Positions 27,501-35,135 of a stretch of DNA of 64,000 nucleotides are shown here, one piece after another (position 1 is the stretch's first letter; each line of letters opens with the position of its first letter). The translations under genes were made by a program, and so were the position numbers. This DNA comes from Apostichopus japonicus (lineage: Eukaryota; Echinodermata; Holothuroidea; Aspidochirotida; Stichopodidae): assembly GCF_037975245.1 (NCBI RefSeq), contig NC_092569.1, positions 26,859,168-26,923,167 on the forward strand. Reading direction: 5' to 3'. The notes beneath the pieces are model-generated. The model ran no database searches and had not been told where the DNA came from. It saw only the letters and a program-made list of their open reading frames with translations.

Positions 27501-30500
27501 AGGTCAAGTTACTTAGCGTAGAACGCATAGCGCTTTTGTGCGTGGTCAATGGAGGTCAAAAGTTACACTTGGTCAGTCTATATGCGAAATATTGTGCCAA
27601 GAAATCTCTTAGATCGTTAAACCGTTGATTTCAAACTGTGTAGGTGCATGTATTGGCACACGCTATCATGCTTGCGTGTCGTATGGCACACTGTAAAAGG
27701 TATAGATGTCAAAGTTTATAATTTACAAATTCCAAATTATTCTTTTGGGTATTATGCATAATGTCAACATTCCGAAATGGCTGAAAGTGTCACGCCGGTG
27801 TACTAGAAACAATTCTCTATATTGTTTAGGTCGTATAAATTATCGTAAAATGTCAAAGGTCATGGGGACTATGTCGTTCAAACTGATGTTTCATAAGCTC
27901 GCAAAACGCATGGTTACACATTAAATCCCTGTGGTATTATGTTTCGGTATGTTACAATGTATCTATGTTAATTATTGCATCAGATGGTCAAAGGTCATCT
28001 TTCTAAATTTGGGATAGGAGCTGCCACTACATTAATTGACTGCTTGCTATTAAGTAACTTGATTATTTCAATGTTATTATTAGATGAAAGACTGCTTGGA
28101 TGTCTTCAATGCTGGTAATACAACCGATGGCATCTACACAATCAAACCAACTAACTGGAATGGGGCGTCATTTGATGTCTTCTGTAATATGACTGACGGA
28201 GGAGGATGGACGGTGAGTCTAGCATGACATCCTATAGTAAGGTGACCAGATGTCCCCGATTTTCGGGGACAGTCCCCGATTACAGTGTGCTGTCCCCGAT
28301 GAACAAGTGTCCCCGAAAATGTCCCCGATTCGTCAAAATGTTCAGGAATTTCGAACATAAAATAATTGTAAAAAAAAAATTTAGTCAAGTACGCAGTCAC
28401 AGAACGGAACTTATAACCAGTATTTCAGGTGGGCCAGTGTAAAGTGGAAACACTGTTAAAATTATGCTAGATCGATCTAGCCTAGCACTCTTTCGACCAT
28501 ATAAATTGCAACTACGGCGACACAATGACACTTATAGTGTGAGCATGAGCAAATCAAAAGCTCTCAAAGAACCACGTAAAGTAAGTGGATTTCATTTAAG
28601 AAAAAGCTACATTTTTGAAAATAAAATTGATTTAAAAAGTGCTTCAAAGTATCACCATTTTACATATAAGCACCTTAGGCACTTGAAAATTTTCCAAAGG
28701 GGACTGGGGACAGCCCCTTTCCTTAAACCCCTCCCCCATATCAGTCACGCAATAAATGTCCCTGATTTCAGTCACGAAAATATGGTCACCTTAGCCTATA
28801 GTATAGACGATATATTGTATATGTATAATATGACTGATGGAGGAGGATGGACGGTAAGTCTAGTATGACATCCTATAGTATCGACGATATATTGTATATG
28901 TATAATATGACTGACGGAGGAGGATGGACGGTAAGTCTAGAATGACATCCTATAGCATAGACGATATATTGTATATAGATGTATAATATGACTGACGGAG
29001 GAGGATGGACGGTAAGTCTAGTATGACATCCAATAGTATCGACGATATATTGTATATGTATAATATGACTGACGGAGGAGGATGGACGGTAAGTCTAGTA
29101 TGACATCCTATAGCATAGACGATATATTGTATATAGATGTATAATATGACTGACGGAGGAGGATGGACGGTAAGTCTAGTATGACATCCTATAGCATAGA
29201 CGATATATTGTATATGTATAATATGACTGACGGAGGTGGATGGACGGTAAGTCTAGTATGACATCCAATAGTATCGACGATATATTGTATATAGATGTAT
29301 AATATGACTGACGGAGGAGGATGGACGGTAAGTCTAGTATGACATCCTATGGCATAGACGATATATTGTATATGTATAATATGACTGACCGAGGTGGATG
29401 GACGGTAAGTCTAGTATGACATCCAATAGTATCGACGATATATTGTATATGTATAATATGACTGACGGAGGAGGATGGACGGTAAGTCTAGTATGACATC
29501 CTATAGCATAGACGATATATTGTATATAGATGTATAATATGACTGATGGAGGAGGATGGACGGTAAGTCTAGTATGACATCCAATACAGGGCCGTCTTAA
29601 GAGATCACCGGGCCCTGGGCCCGGCAATGGAGCGGGGCCCCTCAATCAAGTGAGTTCGAAAAAATATGGGTGAAAAATTGACATCCTTGACAATCGCTCA
29701 AGCATAGACATGCCTGCATTTACCACTCCTCCCTATGTCGCACATAAAGCATAAAACTTTAGCTGAATAACATACGTGATATATCTAAAAGCTGAAAAAC
29801 ATTGAGAAATAACAAGAGTAATCTTCCAGTTGCCCTCCATCCCCAATTCCCATAACAATACTGGACTCACCATTTGTAACACCCTTGTGTTGAGTCTTTC
29901 AACTGAGAGGGGGTACGTGTAGGCGGTTTTACACTATCTAACGCAACGTAGTCGCCAAGAACATGAAGTCAAGGGCGTAGGAATCAGGGAGCTGGGGGCG
30001 CCAGCCCCCGAGTGAAAAATATGGAGGGGCGGAAGTATCATTCCGCCCCCGCTTCGCAAGTCAGAAAACCCCTTTTTCATTTCCAAATGAGAAAAAAATC
30101 TCATTTGGAGCACCAAATTGCATCTAAGGCCAGGTGAAAATGCAAAATAATTTACAAAATGGAGTGGATGTTGAAGTGTGCTATATTGCACCAAATTGCA
30201 TCTGAGGCCACCTGGAAATGCAAACAAAAATCCAAAGGGGAGGGGGACACCCCTCCCCTTACACCCCTCCACCAGGCCGGCCATCAGTCTTCAGCCCCCC
30301 CCCCCACTCAAAAGTACCTTCCTACGCCACTGCATGAAGTATTTATATGGGAGGGCCCGAGGAACATGAAATTATAGCATGCTCCTCATGGTGAACATAA
30401 TTGCACCTATTAGGTGAATTAAGTGTACTGTCAATAGTCGGAGAGACTAGCGTAGGCTCTTATGACCAACTAGACCGGTTTCTGCTCTCAAACTTTATAG

Positions 30501-33500
30501 GAGGAGCTTCATCAGTAGTAGCCTTTGAATATTTTAGATTCGGCCTGAGCGTCTCGTTCTCAAAATGCATCTATTTCCTGTGCACGAGTTTTTATGCACT
30601 CATAGTGCAGCTATAAGAGCATCTAAAAGAGCTTCGTGTGAACCTTGGGAGTCAGCAGATTCTTCGTTAGTACAAAACCTTGATTTAACAAGTAAATCTT
30701 TGAGATTTTGGGCCCTTTTGTAGGCTAGAATCGGTTCTTTTGGAAACAGTTTGGATGATTCCACGTGTTGCGAGATTAAGTGCCAATGTTTCAAAAGTGT
30801 TTTTTCAAATGCGTGGTTTTGATATGGGGTGTATAAGTGAGCTTGAACACAAGTGCTGGTTCCTTTTTTTTAGCTTTGGTAGTGAGGTATTGCCCACGGT
30901 TTTCAAATTTTATGCCTTTCGTGGCTGAGGCAATTTCCTCTTTCTTATTGTTACGGAGTCACAGTTTCTCTGTGTAAGCCTTCGGGGCATTGTATATTCC
31001 AGGGTTGCCAACTCAGATTCGAATATTTAATGTCAAACTCTCTATTGTTTCACCAACTCTCGTCACAAGTTTTCAAGTATCGAATTCAATCAGGCATAAT
31101 GGCCTATTCAATAGTTTTCCTCCCAGATTAAGACATGGGGTTACTACGATCGCGGGCCCCTGACCACGCGGGGCCAGGGCCCAGTGGGCCCATGCATTAA
31201 GACGGCCCTGATCCTATAGCATAGACGATATATTGTATATAGATGTATAATATGACTGACGGAGGTGGATGGACGGTAAGTCTAGTATGACATCCTATAG
31301 TATGTGCGATATATTGTATATATGTATAATATGACTGACGGAGGTGGATGGACGGTAAGTCTAGTATGACATCCTATAGTATGTGCGATATATTGTATAT
31401 GTATAATATGACTGACGGAGGAGGATGGACGGTTAGTCTAGTATGACATCCTATATTATAGACGATGTATTGTATATGTATAATATGACTGACGGAGGAG
31501 GATGGACGGTCAGTCTAGTATGACATCCTATAGTATAGACGATATATTGTATATGTATAATATGACTGATGGAGGAGGATGGACGGTTAGTCTAGTATGA
31601 CATCCTATAGTAGGTGCGATATATTGTATATGTATAATATGACTGACGGAGGTGGATGGACGGTAAGTCTAGTATGACATCCTATAGTATGTGCGATATA
31701 TTGTATATGTATAATATGACTGATGGAGGAGGATGGACGGTTAGTCTAGTATGACATCCTATAGTATGTGCGATATATTGTATATGTATAATATGACTGA
31801 CGGAGGAGGATGGACGGTTAGTCTAGTATGACATCCTATAGTATAGACAATATATTGTACATGTATATAATATGACTGACGGAGGAGAATGGACGGTAAG
31901 TCTAGTATGAAAGTAAAATAAATGTAAGCCTAGATATTAATGGATGGATGGATGCATTGATTAATAGATGGATGAATTAATGGATGCATGGCTGGATGGA
32001 TAAAAGAATGAATGAGAGCATTAATGGATGAATGATTGACTGACTGAATGAATGATTAAACAACTTGTGTCTAGGAAGGCCGTTATATCCTGCTGCTGTC
32101 AATGTAGCCTGTCTTGGTATCTTAATATCAGGGATATATTCGTCTTTGGTTTGTCAATAAAGGGAAGCCCATTTCAGATGGGAAAGCCTTGAATTGCTCA
32201 GACTGGATAGAATTCCCACGTTACCACATTAGCCGTCCAAAAATAGAATCTACAACCTGTCAAGATGATAGGTTTCATAACTTCCGACCTGCCGCACTTT
32301 GTTCACTATAGAAAATTGCATGCACTAACTCCCTTTATAGTGTTATATAATTATCGTCAGAACATTTTATTACTGAATTAGGTGATACTAAGTTTGGGCA
32401 AATATTAATGATTTTTTAATCTAAATATTCTTAATTGTCTGAAAATGCAGTCATTGATACTTGTACGAATTAGTACATGAAGGTATACAAATGTATTTAT
32501 TTCCTTCTATCATTGAAAAGGTATTCCAACGTCGCGTTAATGGTTCTGTTGGCTTTTATCGTAACTGGAACAGCTATAAGGAAGGCTTTGGCGACCCCCG
32601 TCATGAGTTTTGGTTAGGTAATGATAAACTGTCCCACCTCACCAATCAAGGTGACTATGAAATCCGGATTGACGTGGTGAGCAAAGATGGATTCCCCTAC
32701 TACGCTAAATACGACTTGTTCCGCGTCAAGGATGAATGTGATAACTACAAGCTGTCTGAGCTGGGAGCTTACACTAGAACTGCAGGTTGGTATTGCAGCA
32801 TTAAAGCAACTCTTCGAGAGTTGTCACTTGTCTCTAATTTTGCCAAATCCCAAATTGTTCAAAAGTAGATTTCAATTGGTAATACTGCTATCAGACACCC
32901 ATCGAGTAAGGGGGAGGGAGGGGAGGGGAAGGGGGTAGATGTCAACCTTGCGACTGTGCTACTCATCTGGTACGTGTCTCTCTTGATTATTTACTGTTCT
33001 GATCTATTTTTACTTGACTTGCGTTGAATTACTCACCATCAGTTAAGTAGACTGCATACTTCACTATTAAAGCTGCAGGTTGGTATGCACAATTTAGTTT
33101 AAATTTGGCTAAATCCCAAAAATTGTTTAAAAGTACATTGTAATTGGTAATATTGCTATCAGACATCCATCGAGTAAGGGGGAGGGAGGGGAGGGGGAAG
33201 GGGGTTAGATGCCACCCTTGCGATTGTGCTACTCGTCTCGTACATGTATGTCTTTTTTGATTATTTACTGTTTTGATCTATATTTACTTGACTTTTTTTA
33301 ATTACCATCAGTTTAGTAGGCTGCATACTCCACTGTTAAAGCTTCAGGTTGATACGCAAAACTAAGAGGCATTTGAGCTTTGCCTACTGTTTGTCCTCAA
33401 ATTTGCCATATTAAAAACTTTTTCAAAAGTAGATAGCAATTGCTGTCAGACATCCATCGTGAAATGGGAGGAGAGAGAATTATTAGTTAGTAATTCACTA

Positions 33501-35135
33501 GTTGTGAGAAGCCAAATGGTTCTTAAGGTACCCTTAAATATTTGGGACACAAACATTTCTGTGATTGGCATAATTAGTTTCTAATTTACTTATAATGAGA
33601 AACCAAATAGGTGTTATGGTACAGTCAAATTATGGGACATAACATTTCCTGTGATTGGAACTATTAGTTAATAATTTTTAATGATCAATAAGTTACGATA
33701 TCTAATTAATACTCTGGTTTGTAATAGTGACAAATGCTGCAAATAGACGAGTTACTAAATGATGGTAACAAAAATGATGATATGAACTTTAATAACACCC
33801 ATTCGAGTTTAATTTCAGTTGAGTCGTGGAGAAGTAGAATTGGTAGTCCAGTTGTAGTGAAAACGGATTACACCGTCAGATATACGCACGACCTATAAAA
33901 GTATAAAGAGCATTCGGTATTGCTTACTCAAGTACAATCCCATTTTATTTGAGAGATAATGAGAAATATAGTTAAATTGAGGGGGGGGGGACACTGTACA
34001 TTTAGAAAGTTTATCTCACCTTAACCAAATTATTACAGGGGCTATTAATTGAAATTGTGAGTCACTTTGCAGATATTTACACATAAACTGGTCAAGATAC
34101 AACCTAGAGCAAGTTTTCTGCACCAAAACTTTCAAAGTATTTTTAATGCAACTTATTATTTTTTAAACCAGTGAGTGTGGTGGTGAGGGGGGGGGGGGGG
34201 GTAATTGTGTGCTAGAGTATGAAAGGTTTGATGAAACATATAAGCGACAATAATCGAGAGTGGAAAAGTTCTTTGAGCAACCCTCCATTAAGGGCTCCAA
34301 ACCACAAAAAGAATAAATAAAGAATAAATAAATGGGAATAAATTTATTAGTTCAAAGTGTTTACGTGGGGGGAAGGGGTGGAGAGGGGGTGCCGTCTCCA
34401 ATTATTGGAGTGATAAGGCGAATGACGAAAAGGCTGTTCGTGTTAGAGATTGCAAAATCTAAATAAAATTGAAAATTGAAATATTTTCTTCACAATAACA
34501 AGTTTGGATTAAAAATTCAAAATGATTGAAAAGTTTTTAAGACGGAAATATTTATTAAATCTGTTTGAAATTAGTGACCAATCTAATTAAAAATCTAAAG
34601 GCAATTAAAATAATCTTTAATGATTAGTAAAATACCTACAAGTAACTACCAAGATATAAAATACGTAGAAAATAAATGACGATGACGTACTAGGAAGTAG
34701 CTAAAGTTGAATTAATCGAAGAAGGTCAAGATTGTAACGATCGTCAGGAAATTGTCACATTGAAAAAAAAAATCAATAAAAATCCTGCCAATCTATGAAT
34801 GTCAGAGAAGTACATACTGATAATGTGATTCGTTATTTTTGTCATTCACAGATACAGACAACCAGCTTGATAAGGCAGGTTTGGAATATCACCGTCACCA
34901 GGCTTTTAGTACCTACGACAGAGATAATGATAATAACAAAGCTGGGAACTGCGCTGAGACGTATCACGGTGCGTGGTGGTATAAACACTGCCACCGCTCT
35001 AACCTCAATGGTGATTATCATGCTGTCGATGATAATCCTGAGCAAGGTAAACGTGGTGTTAGTATAACCTGGAAGTTTCTACCGGGAGACTCTCACAACA
35101 TCAAATACACTGAGATGAAGATCCGTCCTGTCTAG
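9522..35135 (+). CDS. secreted fibrinogen-related (FReD) protein with repeated Thr/Ser-rich exons
   Basis: Proposed gene joins 9522-9591, 16512-16574, 19202-19288, 20060-20146, 20985-21071, 21910-21996, 22835-22921, 23803-23889, 25441-25553, 28084-28212, 32521-32785 and 34852-35135. The sum is 1446 bp, 482 codons with stop, and every intron phase agrees. The product starts with a signal peptide, continues with a Cys-poor Thr/Ser-rich stalk made of six 29-residue repeats, and ends in a complete fibrinogen-related domain of about 225 residues. That domain has cysteines in DCLDVF, DVFCNMT, GNCAETY and KHCHRSN and a calcium-site DRDND. Such proteins are extracellular lectins (ficolins, FREPs, sea-cucumber fibrinogen-like protein) that bind acetylated sugars in innate defence. 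No transmembrane segment is seen. Exon usage is a prediction; transcripts could skip or include individual repeat exons. Confidence 0.8.
11640..11745 (-). repeat. tRNA-derived SINE head
   Basis: On the minus strand an A-box-like TGACGCAGTGATACGG (11720-11735) is followed about 30 bp later by the B-box GGTTCGGTTCC (11680-11690), the internal RNA polymerase III promoter spacing of tRNA-derived SINEs. It does not fold as a full tRNA, so it is called a SINE remnant. Confidence 0.5.
14080..14130. repeat. GC-rich palindrome in AT-rich intron
   Basis: GATGCACTCGGGCTCC followed by GCCCTCGTGCATC forms an imperfect hairpin. It is preceded by a related ATGCACTCCGGG copy at about 14060. It may be the end of a DNA element; no target duplication could be read. 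Confidence 0.35.
14276..14656. mobile_element. non-autonomous hAT element, GGCGTAGGAA family, copy A
   Basis: The ends CAAGGGCGTAGGAA and TTCCTACGCCACAG are inverted repeats. A perfect 8-bp duplication CTTTCAAG lies at 14268-14275 and 14657-14664. The interior holds two related C-rich blocks and the word GGGGACACCC. The same family recurs at 29970-30332. Overlapping open frames (60-94 codons) inside it are low-complexity and not genes. Confidence 0.85.
16512..16574 (+). CDS. FReD gene exon 2 (63 bp, phase 1-1)
   Basis: The acceptor TTTTATTTTACTAACAG and donor AAAAAG|GTAGGG bound 63 bp. In phase 1 it reads (A)HYDGYRGTFKCTNSNTREEK. It links in frame from the signal peptide to the repeat exons. 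It contains one cysteine and no recognised domain. Support is splice signals plus phase agreement only. Confidence 0.5.
17061..17818. mobile_element. hAT-like element with CAGGGTTCTGCC ends
   Basis: Core 17067-17812 begins CAGGGTTCTGCC and ends GGCAGAACCCTG, perfect 12-bp inverted termini. The flanks share CATATT (17061-17066, 17813-17818), shorter than the usual 8 bp, so the duplication may have decayed. The hairpin module of the elements at 2036 and 3898 occurs here inverted at about 17733-17776. No transposase. Confidence 0.7.
18396..18561 (+). CDS. unassigned exon-like open stretch (tyrosine-rich)
   Basis: An open stretch reads VGYVLYYRQNKLKI, then YGYVLDSEYNNEQPSLDELN, ending GPLYFDIPQ before CAAG|GTTAAC, where the frame also meets a stop. 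The composition (hydrophobic then basic, then tyrosine motifs) resembles the juxtamembrane and cytoplasmic tail of a receptor. The acceptor (CATGTGAAG) has a weak pyrimidine tract. It may be a pseudo-exon or part of an undetected gene. Phase does not fit the neighbouring FReD exons well. Confidence 0.25.
18878..18996 (+). CDS. second unassigned exon-like open stretch
   Basis: After the acceptor TTTTGTGATTTCAG the frame is open for about 40 codons (TWFEHKERQLLEQVDYDSV ... RRAVYVGIK) up to a weak donor G|GTAAAG. The tyrosine motifs resemble those of the stretch at 18396. The two do not join in phase by the obvious sites. I do not recognise it. Confidence 0.22.
19202..19288 (+). CDS. FReD repeat exon, copy 1
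   Basis: 87 bp, phase 1-1. Most diverged in its flanks; reads TNMYSSKPVETTPKQ..SSETSGSTVRE. The acceptor is CTACTGATAG and the donor GAAG|GTACAG. Eleven or so Ser/Thr in 29 residues and no cysteine indicate a flexible, probably O-glycosylated spacer. Confidence 0.75.
20060..20146 (+). CDS. FReD repeat exon, copy 2
   Basis: 87 bp, phase 1-1; reads TNLSSSKPVETTPMQ..SSETTGSTVRE. Donor GAAG|GTATAG. The frame and both splice sites are intact. Confidence 0.75.
20985..21071 (+). CDS. FReD repeat exon, copy 3
   Basis: 87 bp, phase 1-1; same as copy 2 except Arg to Lys near the end (STVKE). Donor GAAG|GTACAG. Confidence 0.75.
21910..21996 (+). CDS. FReD repeat exon, copy 4
   Basis: 87 bp, phase 1-1; exon sequence identical to copy 3, donor GAAG|GTACAG. 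Confidence 0.75.
22835..22921 (+). CDS. FReD repeat exon, copy 5
   Basis: 87 bp, phase 1-1; STVRE form as in copy 2, donor GAAG|GTATAG. Confidence 0.75.
23803..23889 (+). CDS. FReD repeat exon, copy 6
   Basis: 87 bp, phase 1-1; TPKQ and SSETSGSTVKE variants link it to copy 1, while TNLSSS links it to copies 2-5. Donor GAAG|GTACAG. The start lies 968 bp after copy 5. Confidence 0.75.
24640..25440 (+). repeat. ~60-bp tandem array containing acceptor-like CTTCTTACAG
   Basis: About a dozen diverged units built on tgccttcttacagatgg, atacatgcaatataag and ttgcatgagttatagc. Each unit holds a TTCTTACAG word resembling a 3' splice site. The last degenerate unit lies just upstream of the true acceptor of the junction exon at 25441. 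An open frame of 91 codons through the first units is a by-product of the repetition. Confidence 0.85.
25441..25553 (+). CDS. FReD gene junction exon (stalk to lectin domain)
   Basis: Acceptor CATATTTGCAG and donor GAT GAG|GTAGGC. In phase 1 it reads (A)HEQVSSSQPVESTTIMT, clearly a diverged homologue of the repeat exons (SSKPVETTPMQT), then continues KSCTKIETINAQGSSDE and ends in phase 0, exactly the phase needed by the next exon. Its single cysteine could make an inter-chain disulfide. It appears to be the ancestral or terminal member of the repeated exon family. Confidence 0.7.
25554..28083. other. FReD intron before the lectin domain
   Basis: Contains a copy (minus strand, about 26460-26625) of the repeat with the GCTAGGATCGAAACGTCAGG word, then diverged repeats rich in TTGACCT words (26.65-27.25 kb) and AGGTCAAAG words (27.3-28.0 kb), and a CA microsatellite at about 27250. 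No exon recognised. Confidence 0.45.
26460..26625 (-). repeat. Penelope-associated repeat, hammerhead-like word, copy 1
   Basis: On the minus strand it carries GATCCTGCTAGGATCGAAAC, the same block found at 61330 (plus) and 38165, followed by sequence matching 61240-61330 in inverse orientation. The CUGA core is mutated here. Confidence 0.5.
28084..28212 (+). CDS. FReD gene exon: start of the fibrinogen-related domain
   Basis: 129 bp, phase 0-0, acceptor TTATTATTAG, donor ACG|GTGAGT. Encodes DCLDVFNAGNTTDGIYTIK and DVFCNMTDGGGWT, the canonical FReD opening with the first disulfide pair (DC and FC) and the GGGWT motif. NTT and NMT are possible N-glycosylation sites. Its last roughly 29 bases plus the donor are the source of the repeat array that follows. 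Confidence 0.9.
28231..28802. mobile_element. short hAT-like element inserted in the splice-site array
   Basis: Core 28239-28794 begins AAGGTGACCAGATGTCCCCG and ends TATGGTCACCTTAG. The 8-bp sequence CCTATAGT flanks it on both sides (28231-28238, 28795-28802). The ends repeat the word TCCCCGAT many times. A 134-codon open frame starting at 28464 runs out of the element into the array and shows no protein-like features. Confidence 0.75.
29962..30340. mobile_element. non-autonomous hAT element, GGCGTAGGAA family, copy B
   Basis: Core 29970-30332 has the same ends as the copy at 14276 (CAAGGGCGTAGGAA, TTCCTACGCCACTG) and a perfect 8-bp duplication CATGAAGT at 29962-29969 and 30333-30340. The open frames of 63-116 codons here are C/G-rich artefacts. 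Confidence 0.85.
30450..30960 (-). pseudogene. Penelope-like retroelement remnant
   Basis: The minus strand encodes HWHLISQHVESSKLF, then KEPILAYKRAQNLKDLLVKS, a recognisable piece of the C-terminal half of Penelope-like element proteins (PxxAYRRxxNLxDLLVxS). It is preceded in another frame by LVFKLTYTPHIKTTHLKK, so the frame is broken. Downstream on the same strand is a hammerhead-ribozyme motif (30454-30524), which Penelope-like elements commonly carry. No YxDD or GIY-YIG motif is preserved here. Confidence 0.55.
30454..30524 (-). ncRNA. hammerhead ribozyme motif, Penelope-associated
   Basis: Minus-strand order: stem I 5' strand AGGCTACTA (30516-30524), core CTGATGA (30509-30515), stem II GCTC...GAGC with a long loop, core GAAA (30479-30482), a short stem III (ACC with GGT), then TC at the predicted cleavage site (between 30463 and 30462) and stem I 3' strand ATAAGAGCCT. 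The core matches the hammerhead consensus CUGAUGA..GAAA..UH, and stem I pairs AGGCU with AGCCU. Activity is not shown. Confidence 0.6.
31920..32060. repeat. ATGG/ATGA microsatellite
   Basis: Imperfect run of TGGATGGATGGATG, then AATGAATGA-type tetranucleotides, immediately after the last unit of the splice-site array. Confidence 0.85.
32521..32785 (+). CDS. FReD gene exon: central fibrinogen-related domain
   Basis: 265 bp, phase 0 to 1. Acceptor region TTTATTTCCTTCTATC..GAAAAG, donor ACTGCAG|GTTGGT. Encodes VFQRRVNGSVGFYRNWNSYK, FGD, HEFWLGNDKLSHLTNQ and LFRVKDECDNYKLSELGAY, the core signatures of FReDs (QRR..GS..F.R.W..Y..GFG....EFWLGN). One extra cysteine (DEC) lies outside the four canonical ones. 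NGS is a possible glycosylation site. Confidence 0.9.
32776..33480 (+). repeat. triplicated exon-end/intron segment after FReD exon 2
   Basis: The region from GCAGGTTGGTAT onward is repeated: the real junction at 32781, second copy at about 33072 (GCTGCAGGTTGGTATGC), third at about 33341 (GCTTCAGGTTGATACGC). Each is followed by the same sequence (caaatcccaaa, caaaagtaga, attggtaat, tcagacatccatcgagtaag, a G-rich block). The spacing is about 290 then 270 bp. The duplicated part includes the 5' splice site of the preceding exon. Confidence 0.85.
33481..34851. other. rest of last FReD intron
   Basis: AT-rich with a short duplicated segment (agccaaatggttcttaag / aaccaaataggtgttatgg, about 33508 and 33600) and three G runs (33980, 34187, 34370). 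No exon or element recognised. Confidence 0.45.
34852..35135 (+). CDS. FReD gene last exon: calcium site and binding pocket
   Basis: 284 bp to TAG at 35133-35135; acceptor GTCATTCACAG, entering in phase 1. Encodes FSTYDRDND (calcium site), GNCAETYHGAWWYKHCHRSN (second disulfide pair and the aromatic ligand-binding segment), LNGDYH and the terminal ITWKFLPG...TEMKIRP. All residues expected of a functional FReD are present. Confidence 0.92.

Larger units (their letters stand above)
29579..31218. mobile_element. hAT-like element (CAGGGCCGTCTTAA ends) with nested insertions
   Basis: Core 29587-31210 begins CAGGGCCGTCTTAA and ends TTAAGACGGCCCTG, a perfect 14-bp inverted terminus. The flanks ATCCAATA and ATCCTATA match at 7 of 8 positions, a slightly decayed 8-bp duplication; the two halves of the splice-site array resume on either side. 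Inside lie a second hAT element (29970-30332) and a Penelope-like relic with hammerhead motif (30450-30960). Confidence 0.8.
28184..31915 (+). repeat. tandem array of duplicated exon end plus 5' splice site (~20 units)
   Basis: Units of 77-85 bp each contain TATAATATGACTGACGG, AGGAGGATGGACG and a donor-like GTAAGTCTAGTATGACATCC. The first copy (28184-28238) is the genuine 3' end of the FReD exon with its donor GTGAGT. Nineteen more donor positions follow, at 28854, 28931, 29012, 29089, 29170, 29247, 29328, 29405, 29482, 29563, 31276, 31355, 31432, 31509, 31586, 31663, 31740, 31817 and 31897. Most read GTAAGT, a stronger consensus than the original; several in the second half read GTTAGT or GTCAGT. 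Two DNA transposons interrupt the array at 28239-28794 and 29587-31210. Confidence 0.95.

Noticed and set aside
28464-28868. 134-codon plus-strand frame
   Set aside because: It crosses the boundary between a hAT-like element and the splice-site array and has no recognisable protein features.
28800-31915. CRISPR-like regular repeats
   Set aside because: Units are repeated over their whole length with no unique spacers, in a eukaryotic gene; it is a tandem array.
32461-32868. FReD exon 2 starting at an earlier in-frame codon and running to 32868
   Set aside because: The extension at both ends is intron sequence; conserved FReD motifs start exactly at 32521 and the donor at 32785 gives the right phase for the last exon.
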